This document shows positions 41,511-47,242 of a stretch of DNA of 47,242 bases, in pieces (the stretch's first letter is position 1; every line of letters begins with the position of its first letter). The DNA lies in the NCBI GenBank assembly GCA_903873415.1, contig CAIQOK010000037.1:1-47242 (forward strand). Reading direction: 5' to 3'. The stretch is from an uncultured Verrucomicrobiota bacterium (GTDB taxonomy: Bacteria; Verrucomicrobiota; Verrucomicrobiia; Limisphaerales; CAIQOK01). The notes below the pieces were generated by a model. The model did not search any database and was not told the DNA's origin. It saw nothing but the letters and a program-made list of their open reading frames with translations. The translations under genes were made by a program, and so were the position numbers.

Positions 41511-41960
41511 CTAGTGCTTGGGTCGAAGCAGAATCACTTTGCGATCCGTGCCCTCGACCTCAACGCTGTGCGTCTCGATATGGGGATCATCGCGGAGCGC
41601 CTGATGGATGATGCGGCGATCGAAAGCCCCGAGCGGTTCGAGTTCGACCACATCCCCCCAGCGCCGCACTTTTTCGGCGGCCTCCAAGGCTTTTTTCACG
41701 AGCACCTCGCGGGCTTGAGCGCGATAGCCCCCGACATCCACGAGAACTTTGGGTGCGGCAGGGTCTTGCTGGAAGATCAGTCGATTGGTGACATACTGGA
41801 GATCGGACAGAGTCTGGCCCTGACGGCCGATCAAACGGCCGGAGTCCTGCATTTTAACATCCAAAAGAACCCCGTCCTCCAAAGAATGATCTTCCACCGT
41901 GGCGTCGAAACCTAGAAGGTGAAGGATTTTTTCCAGCGTGGCTTTGGGTTGGGCAGACAT
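41511..41960 (-). CDS. khpB: KhpB/Jag-type RNA-binding protein (KH and R3H domains)
   Basis: A 149-residue RNA-binding protein. The KH domain (about residues 1-80) has the GXXG loop within GRLIGRQGQTLSDLQYVTN. The R3H domain follows with EPLGAFDRRIIHQALRDDPHIETHSVE, containing the Arg-x3-His core. The N-terminal Jag domain of Gram-positive homologues is absent. It lies 49 bp downstream of yidC, its conserved place. Homologues take part in RNA regulation and cell envelope control. Confidence 0.88.
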   Translation of the reverse strand: MSAQPKATLEKILHLLGFDATVEDHSLEDGVLLDVKMQDSGRLIGRQGQTLSDLQYVTNRLIFQQDPAAPKVLVDVGGYRAQAREVLVKKALEAAEKVRRWGDVVELEPLGAFDRRIIHQALRDDPHIETHSVEVEGTDRKVILLRPKH

Positions 41961-42009
41961 CGGATGTGCGCAAGTTTTCGGGTTGCAGTTGTTGTCGGTT
42001 GTCAGTCCG

Positions 42010-43794
42010 TTATCTTCTGGATTTAGAGACCGGAGTCAAGCGTGTAACAACGGGTCCTGATTGGGCTTTGGTCAATTTAGTCTGCGCGATGGTCAGCAGA
42101 TTGTTAATTGTCCAGTAGAGGGCCATGCCCGCGGAATAATTGTAGAGGAAGAGCATGAACATCAACGGAAGATAGCGCATCATTTTCTGCTGGGCAGGGT
42201 CCACACCCGGGGTGGGCGGCGTGAGGTGCGACTGCCAAAGCATCGTGCCCCCCATGATGATGGGCAGCAAATTGAAGGGGAGATTGAGCCCCGGGATGAT
42301 GAAAAGAGTGTCGGGCTTGGAAAGGTCAAGGATCCACAGGAAGTGGGCGCCGCGCAACTCGATGGCGCTGCGGATCATGTTAAGAAATCCAATGAAAACA
42401 GGAATCTGGATGAGCATTGGGAGGCATCCGCCCATGGGGTTGACCTTGTTGTTGCGGTAGAGCTCCCACTGCTTTTGAGAGAGCTTCGACATGTCATCCT
42501 TGTATTTTTCCTGCAGGCCCTTTAGCTCCGGGGCCAGCGCCTGCATTCGTTTCATGGAGCGGGTGCTTGCGGCGGTGAGCGGCCAGAAAACCACCTTGAT
42601 GAGCACCGTGATGCCAACGATGGCCCAACCGTACGAAAACCTCAGACCGTCATGCAGCCAGTTCATCCCCAGCAGAAGACCCTTGGAAAAGAAGCTTAGG
42701 GTCTCCATGCCCCAGACGCTGAATCCCATCACACGATCCAACCCCTTGCCAAACTGCGCGCCCAGCCGGGCCAGCAACTGGTATTCCTTGGGGCCGGCGA
42801 ACAAGGTGAAGCGCTGCTCCACCACCTCGCCCGCCGCGAGTGTTTGGGGCGGGTAACTCAAGGCACCCTCCAAACCCTTCGGTGCGGCGATAGTGCCGGC
42901 CGCCTCCACAAGCTCCTGACGGCTGGGGGGGGGCAAATCCACCATGCGCACAGTGACGGCCGGTGCGCTGGTCTGGGGCATGAGGATGAGGGCGAAATAC
43001 TGGTTCTGGGCCGAGACATAAGCGACATTGCCGCTGCCCGCGCGATATTCGGTCTTTGGCACGCGGGGAAAGATTCCAAGGGTGGAGGTGTTGGTGTTGA
43101 AATAGGGCACTCCGGTCGAAGTCGTCTTGGAACCATCATCCCATAAAACGCTCACGGTGGTCATCCAATCGTGATCCTGGGCATTCATGGGCGATGCCGT
43201 GCCAACCATCCATTCCTGCCCCGGCAGCACCAGAGGCCGGGACGAACGGTTTTCCAGCCGCACCACCGCCTGCACGATGTAGTTGGAGCTGATGGAAAAA
43301 TCTTTGACTATCACCAAGCCATTGGTGAGGTTTTTTTCCGCCCGAACGCCCGAGCCGGTTCGGGTCAGGGAAAAAACGCCATCCCCCTGCGGTGCGCCGT
43401 CGCGGAGCGTCAGGCTGGGCTGGGCGGAATTAAGAACGGAGGGGCGGTTTTTGGGGGCGTTTTTATCGCGCCTCCAAGCCACCGTCTCCGGATATTTCAG
43501 GAGTTCCACAACCTTCAACCCTCCGCCGTAAGACGAGAAAGTGTAGTGGGCGTTGTTATTGGTAATCTCAAGGAGGGTCTCGGCGGCACCCGAAGCGACG
43601 GAGCCTCTGGGCTGAGCGGATTGTGAAACCTCATTGCCGCCCGGCGCGGACAAGCTGGAGGCTGCGGGCGCCGAGGCGCGGGGCAGGCCGGCTGGCAGCG
43701 GTCTGGGCGGATACATTTTCGGCACAATGAACGAAGACCATAAAAACAGCATGCCGATGCAGCTGACGATGACGACGATTGATTTTCTATCCAT
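42010..43794 (-). CDS. yidC: Membrane protein insertase YidC
   Basis: Inserts and folds inner-membrane proteins, alone or with SecYEG. The 594-residue protein has the Gram-negative layout: an N-terminal helix (IVVIVSCIGMLFLWSSFIVP), a large periplasmic domain (about 60-350), then the conserved core of five helices with YGWAIVGITVLIKVVFWPL, SMKRMQALAPELKGLQEKYKDD and PMGGCLPMLIQIPVFIGFLNMI. The positive residue in the groove (GITVLIKV region) and a basic tail (TPVSKSRR) are present. Its start overlaps yidD by 8 bp. Confidence 0.95.
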   Translation of the reverse strand: MDRKSIVVIVSCIGMLFLWSSFIVPKMYPPRPLPAGLPRASAPAASSLSAPGGNEVSQSAQPRGSVASGAAETLLEITNNNAHYTFSSYGGGLKVVELLKYPETVAWRRDKNAPKNRPSVLNSAQPSLTLRDGAPQGDGVFSLTRTGSGVRAEKNLTNGLVIVKDFSISSNYIVQAVVRLENRSSRPLVLPGQEWMVGTASPMNAQDHDWMTTVSVLWDDGSKTTSTGVPYFNTNTSTLGIFPRVPKTEYRAGSGNVAYVSAQNQYFALILMPQTSAPAVTVRMVDLPPPSRQELVEAAGTIAAPKGLEGALSYPPQTLAAGEVVEQRFTLFAGPKEYQLLARLGAQFGKGLDRVMGFSVWGMETLSFFSKGLLLGMNWLHDGLRFSYGWAIVGITVLIKVVFWPLTAASTRSMKRMQALAPELKGLQEKYKDDMSKLSQKQWELYRNNKVNPMGGCLPMLIQIPVFIGFLNMIRSAIELRGAHFLWILDLSKPDTLFIIPGLNLPFNLLPIIMGGTMLWQSHLTPPTPGVDPAQQKMMRYLPLMFMLFLYNYSAGMALYWTINNLLTIAQTKLTKAQSGPVVTRLTPVSKSRR

Positions 43795-44068
43795 GAAAAC
43801 AGTTGGCTACCTTGATTGATTGGGGGGGAACCGGGGGGACGGGATCAAAACCGCCGCCACCCCACGGGTGGCAACGGCAAATACGGCGGACAGCCAAGCC
43901 CGTGCCGGTAAGAGAGCCGTGGGCTTGGAGGGCGGTCAGCGCGTATTGAGAACAACTGGGAACAAAGCGGCATTGCGCGAAAGGACCGCAGACGAAGGCC
44001 TTTGCGGGCGAAAGGATGCATCGGTAAAAACGCAGGCCGCCGATTAAAATAAGTTGGATCGGGTTCAC
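43787..44068 (-). CDS. yidD: Membrane protein insertion efficiency factor YidD
   Basis: A 93-residue protein helping YidC-dependent insertion. The family signature is intact: GGLRFYRCILSPAKAFVCGPFAQCRFVPSCSQYALTALQAHG, then RRICRCHPWGGGGFDPVP. Its ATG overlaps the stop of rnpA by 4 bp and its end overlaps yidC. Confidence 0.93.
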   Translation of the reverse strand: MNPIQLILIGGLRFYRCILSPAKAFVCGPFAQCRFVPSCSQYALTALQAHGSLTGTGLAVRRICRCHPWGGGGFDPVPPVPPQSIKVANCFHG

Positions 44069-44457
44069 CCGTTTTTCGGCGGGGCAGACGGCTTGAGCAG
44101 TCCCGCCTTACGCAGTGTTGTAATAAAATCTTTTTCCACCGAGGCAAACCCCTTTCCCGCGATGGATGGGCGCGCCACAAGAACCAACTCAAGGGGCTGG
44201 GCCAGATCATGCTGGTGAAGGCGGAAAGCCTCCCTCATCAATCTGCGGGCGCGGTTCCTTACCACTGCCGGGCCGATCCGACCGCTGGTGACAACCCCCA
44301 GTCTGGAGAGAGACCCGGCTGGGAGGCGGCACCAGTTGGTGATCAAACAACCGAAAACATGGCGCTGGCCATCCTGTTTTAGGCGCGAGAAATCACGTCC
44401 CTGCTTCAGGCGCATGGCGGCCGTGAAACGGAGTGACGGAGCGAAGCTCGGGGCCAT
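44065..44457 (-). CDS. rnpA: Ribonuclease P protein component
   Basis: A 130-residue basic protein that assists the RNase P RNA in maturing tRNA 5' ends. The signature RNRARRLMREAFRLHQ is present, preceded by SRLGVVTSGRIGPAVVRN. The start at 44457 (MAPSFAPSLRF) lies 14 bp after rpmH; ATG 44415 (MRLKQGRDF) is an alternative giving the more usual N-terminus. The order rpmH-rnpA-yidD-yidC-khpB is the conserved bacterial block. Confidence 0.93.
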   Translation of the reverse strand: MAPSFAPSLRFTAAMRLKQGRDFSRLKQDGQRHVFGCLITNWCRLPAGSLSRLGVVTSGRIGPAVVRNRARRLMREAFRLHQHDLAQPLELVLVARPSIAGKGFASVEKDFITTLRKAGLLKPSAPPKNG

Positions 44458-44471
44458 ACCGGCCTCCCAGA

Positions 44472-44609
44472 CTACACCGGCGTCAACCGTTTACGGCCCA
44501 CGCGGCGGCGGTTGGCGAGGGTGGCCTTGCCGTTTTTGGAACTGTTTCTGGCCAGAAAACCATGCTGGCGTTTACGACGCATTTTTGACGGCTGATACTG
44601 TCTTTTCAT
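44472..44609 (-). CDS. rpmH: 50S ribosomal protein L34
   Basis: A 45-residue, highly basic protein too short for most ORF callers. It reads [20 protein letters not shown], then a middle part, then the ending [12 protein letters not shown]. The pattern of Q-P-S and R-R-x-R-x-H-G-F is unmistakable for L34. It is the first gene of the rpmH-rnpA-yidD-yidC-khpB operon. The usual neighbour dnaA and DnaA boxes (TTATCCACA) are not found in the 200 bp upstream. Confidence 0.95.
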   Translation of the reverse strand: MKRQYQPSKMRRKRQHGFLARNSSKNGKATLANRRRVGRKRLTPV

Positions 44610-44812
44610 AAAAGTTTAAAGTCTGCCTCGGCAAATTTATTGCCGGCAGCAGCGGACCGGAGTTTTTCCATGGCCCGGAACGTGGGAAAGTATCAGTGAT
44701 CCTTCCCATGTCAAGAACCTGCGTGAATTATGAAAAGCATTGCGCCCGGCACCCGCCCCCCTTTAGGCTCCGGCACGACGACGAGGCCGGAACTCAGGTT
44801 TATGTGCGCCCA

Positions 44813-45583
44813 ATGAAATCCAACAATCCGTCCGCCACCGATGTGCCGGCAGCCTTGGCCGACCAACCGCCCGCCCGTCCCCAGCCACCTCCGACCCCCA
44901 TCCCGCCCATTCTGCTGGAAGGCGACGAACCTTTGTTCCCTCCATTATCAGGTAGTGTTCCGGTCCCGCGCCCCGCGCCTCTTCTCAACCTCGGATCCGA
45001 GAGTTTGCAAACTGAGGGGGATCTGCCCGAAACTTATGGGGCCTGCGATTTGTTCCTCGCCGCCCGCGACCCCCACTGGGTCTTCGCCCACTGGGATATG
45101 CCCCCTCAAAATCCGGGCACCGGACCCGAGTCTTGGGCGGACCGGCAGTTCGTCTTGCGCCTGCACCCGGAGAAAACAGTCCCCCACCCAGTATCGGAAA
45201 CCCGCCTGCAACCGGAATCCAGACATTGGTTCATCCACGTGCCCGAGGCGGGCCGAAACTACCACACGGAACTGGGCTACTACCGCCCGGACCGGCACTG
45301 GGTGAGTTTGGCCATCTCCAATTGGGCATCCACACCACCCAATCGCTGGTCCTCCGACACCTCGGCCCGCTTTAGAACCCTTCCTCCAAACTTCCCGCAT
45401 CCCGGGATCGACCCGGCACTGACTAGCCGGGGCGGCGGGGAAGAAACCTGTCCAGTCGGGCCGACAAGAACCATGCCCGGCCCCGATCTGGCGGAGACCT
45501 TGGCCCGGCTTGCGGGTATTGAAGCGGAATCAAGCCGCAGCCTGAGCTCGCTGGAACTGGGAACACCCCCATCCCCCCCATGA
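44813..45583 (+). CDS. DUF4912 domain protein
   Basis: A 256-residue protein. After a proline-rich, probably disordered N-terminal ~75 residues (ADQPPARPQPPPTPIPP) comes the DUF4912 domain: TYGACDLFLAARDPHWVFAHWDM, then RHWFIHVPEAGRNYHTELGYY and SLAISNWASTPPNRWSSD. The strands resemble carbohydrate-active enzyme accessory modules. It is coupled by an ATGA overlap to a small membrane protein and then to a GH57 branching enzyme, so a role in glycogen or alpha-glucan handling is likely. ATG 44813 was chosen because sequence further upstream lacks family features. Confidence 0.78.
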   Translation: MKSNNPSATDVPAALADQPPARPQPPPTPIPPILLEGDEPLFPPLSGSVPVPRPAPLLNLGSESLQTEGDLPETYGACDLFLAARDPHWVFAHWDMPPQNPGTGPESWADRQFVLRLHPEKTVPHPVSETRLQPESRHWFIHVPEAGRNYHTELGYYRPDRHWVSLAISNWASTPPNRWSSDTSARFRTLPPNFPHPGIDPALTSRGGGEETCPVGPTRTMPGPDLAETLARLAGIEAESSRSLSSLELGTPPSPP

Positions 45584-45807
45584 ATCGCGCCTACGGCAGT
45601 CTCCTGCGACTTATTGCCGCCGGGCTGGTTTTCTTGGGTGTTATCGGATTGGCGGTGGACGCGGCCCGCTGGATGCAACACCGCACAGGCGGCCCGGCAC
45701 CAGGCTTCTGGGCAGTCGCGCTGGACGCGGCCCTGCTGACCGGCGGAATGGGGCTGTTCGCTGGCGGCAGACGGCTGGCTAAACACCTGATCGACGACGA
45801 CGAATGA
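45580..45807 (+). CDS. Small two-span membrane protein
   Basis: A 75-residue protein with two hydrophobic helices (LLRLIAAGLVFLGVIGLAVDAA, about 8-29, and FWAVALDAALLTGGMGLFAGG, about 43-63). Its start overlaps the DUF4912 stop and its stop overlaps the GH57 start (ATGA at both ends), so it is translated between them. No family recognised; it may anchor the operon's products at the membrane. Confidence 0.65.
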   Translation: MNRAYGSLLRLIAAGLVFLGVIGLAVDAARWMQHRTGGPAPGFWAVALDAALLTGGMGLFAGGRRLAKHLIDDDE

Positions 45808-47242
45808 GGCAGTGCGCTTCGGGCTCTGTCAGCCAACCCGGGTATCTCGCGCTACTGCTGCACGCACACCTGCCGTTTGTGCGCCACCCTGAGCGCGAAA
45901 AATTCCTGGAGGAAAGCTGGCTGTTTGAAGCCATTACTGAATCTTATCTTCCACTGCTCCAGATCCTCCAAGGCTGGGAACACGACGGACTGCCGGCACG
46001 GTTAACCCTCACGTTGACGCCCACGCTCTGTTCGATGCTGCTCGATCCACTCTTGCAGGAGCGCTATCAGCGGCATCTCAAAGCGCTGACCGGTCTGGCT
46101 GAAAAAGAAATCCTCCGCACCCGGAACGAGCCGAAATTCAACCGGCTGGCCGACTTTTATCTCAAACGCCTTTCCGCTCTAAGCGACTTGTACCTTAACT
46201 GTGAAGGGGATCTGGTCGGGGCCTTCCGGAGGCTGCAAAATGGCGGGCGGTTGGAGATCATTGGCTGCGCTGCCAGCCACGCCTTGCTACCCCTGCTGCA
46301 ACACCCGCCTTCGGTCCGGGCTCAAATCCTCACCGGCTGCAGCCACTACCGGGCCTGTTTCGGCCGCGATCCCAGCGGGTTCTGGCTTCCCGAATGCGCC
46401 TACCAGGCCGGAGTGGAACCGGCGCTGGCCGAGGCCGGAGTGAGCTGGTTCGTTACCGAGTCACAGGGGATTCTTCATGCAAATCCGCAGCCCAGACGCG
46501 GCGTTTTTGCCCCAATCCACACCCCCCTAGGCTTGGCGGCCTTCGGACGCGATCAGGCATCGTCCAAACAAGTCTGGAGCCGGCAGCATGGCTACCCGGG
46601 AGACCCGCGCTACCGTGATTTTTACCGTGATATCGGTTTCGATCTGGATTTGGATTACGTCCAAGCCTGTCTGCCAACACCTGAAATCCGAGGCTTCACA
46701 GGCATCAAATATCATCGAGTCACCGGCAAGGAGGGCGCAAAAGAAATCTATGATCGGGCGGCTGCGCTACAGGCCGCCGCCGATCACGCCCGGCATTTTT
46801 TGGAATCCCGAATTGAACAGATCCGCCAAGTCTCGGGCCTGTTGGACCAGCCGCCGATATTACTTGCGCCGTATGACGCGGAACTCTTCGGGCATTGGTG
46901 GTATGAGGGGCCAGAGTTTCTGGATCATCTGGTGCGAGCTGCTGCAATCGGGCCGACACCCCTGAAGATGCTCACGCCCGGCGACTATTTGCAGCGGCAC
47001 CCCGCCGGGCAGCTGGCCCAACCCGCCGCCTCAAGCTGGGGTGAATCCGGCGACTGGCGGGTCTGGCTTAATGAAACCAATGCCTGGATTTATCCGCATC
47101 TGCGGGTGGCCCAGCAACGCATGACGCAGCTGGCGCAGCAATTCCCCTCCCCCCCACCCTTGGAAAAACGGGCCCTGCAACAGGCGGCACGGGAACTACT
47201 CTTGGCCCAGTCAAGCGACTGGGCATTCCTCCTCCGGACCGG
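45804..47242 (+). CDS. GH57 1,4-alpha-glucan branching enzyme (DUF1957 type), 3' end outside the window
   Basis: The open frame runs from ATG 45804 to the window edge without a stop, giving 479 residues. It shows GH57 motifs in order: LLLHAHLPFVRHPE near the start, GFWLPECAY with the likely nucleophile Glu197, and LLAPYDAELFGHWWYEGP with the likely acid/base Asp358. C-terminal helices ending QSSDWAFLL are typical of the family. GH57 branching enzymes create alpha-1,6 links in glycogen-like glucans. Usual length is about 520-560, so roughly 50-80 residues are missing. It is coupled to a membrane protein and DUF4912. Confidence 0.9.
   Translation, partial: MRQCASGSVSQPGYLALLLHAHLPFVRHPEREKFLEESWLFEAITESYLPLLQILQGWEHDGLPARLTLTLTPTLCSMLLDPLLQERYQRHLKALTGLAEKEILRTRNEPKFNRLADFYLKRLSALSDLYLNCEGDLVGAFRRLQNGGRLEIIGCAASHALLPLLQHPPSVRAQILTGCSHYRACFGRDPSGFWLPECAYQAGVEPALAEAGVSWFVTESQGILHANPQPRRGVFAPIHTPLGLAAFGRDQASSKQVWSRQHGYPGDPRYRDFYRDIGFDLDLDYVQACLPTPEIRGFTGIKYHRVTGKEGAKEIYDRAAALQAAADHARHFLESRIEQIRQVSGLLDQPPILLAPYDAELFGHWWYEGPEFLDHLVRAAAIGPTPLKMLTPGDYLQRHPAGQLAQPAASSWGESGDWRVWLNETNAWIYPHLRVAQQRMTQLAQQFPSPPPLEKRALQQAARELLLAQSSDWAFLLRT

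Noticed and set aside
44610-44812. Possible replication origin upstream of rpmH
   Set aside because: No DnaA boxes, AT-rich unwinding element or dnaA gene were seen.

Overview
The window is about 47.2 kb of GC-rich bacterial chromosome, most likely from the phylum Verrucomicrobiota. I infer this from gene content: a lipoprotein resembling the exosortase-associated TIGR04073 family, a DUF4912 gene coupled to a GH57 glucan branching enzyme, an ECF sigma operon ending in a large membrane protein typical of that phylum, and HpnH. Many genes lack Shine-Dalgarno sequences. The envelope is Gram-negative (Lol transporter, signal peptidase, YidC with a periplasmic domain, LAB_N). I cannot name a genus.

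Layout. 1-1.3 kb: an IS630-type element has inserted into a secreted IPT/TIG-like gene. 1.4-5 kb: housekeeping genes (Nudix hydrolase, tRNA deaminase TadA, methyltransferase, small membrane protein plus ROK sugar kinase, DUF2007). 5.3-9.3 kb: a 1,340-residue single-module peptide synthetase built like epsilon-poly-lysine synthetase. 9.6-17.6 kb: signal peptidase I, ClpB, a TIM-barrel glycosidase-like protein, a SpoU/TrmH methyltransferase, a GNAT protein and a PAP2 lipid phosphatase. 18-24 kb: lolCD, cysE, an MscS channel, a LAB_N plus zinc-ribbon protein and two small paralogous membrane proteins with a clear terminator.

23.9-27.4 kb: a tightly coupled minus-strand operon of type III polyketide synthase, methyltransferase, FAD oxidoreductase and thiE. 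Its first three genes have the same order as known phenolic-lipid operons of the srsABC type. 27.5-28.9 kb: the TIGR04073-like lipoprotein and ispE. 28.9-31.6 kb: ECF sigma factor, putative anti-sigma factor and a 604-residue membrane protein. 31.7-34.2 kb: a TPR protein and, diverging from overlapping promoters, a small lipoprotein plus the radical-SAM enzyme HpnH. 34.2-39.7 kb: an MFS transporter, an SDR plus LarA-type racemase pair, and two ABC-2 permeases without an ATPase. 40-41.5 kb: a small secreted protein and a decayed AAA ATPase pseudogene. 41.5-44.6 kb: the conserved rpmH-rnpA-yidD-yidC-khpB block. 44.8 kb to the end: DUF4912, a small membrane protein and GH57, joined by ATGA overlaps; the last gene runs off the window.

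A recurring regulatory pattern is that sigma-70-like -10 boxes lie only 5-10 nt before the start codon of at least nine genes, which predicts leaderless or near-leaderless mRNAs. The most interesting loci are the type III PKS operon, the Pls-like synthetase, the LarA/SDR pair and the face-to-face promoter at 32.5 kb. All identifications were made by reading motifs in the translations; no database search was run.
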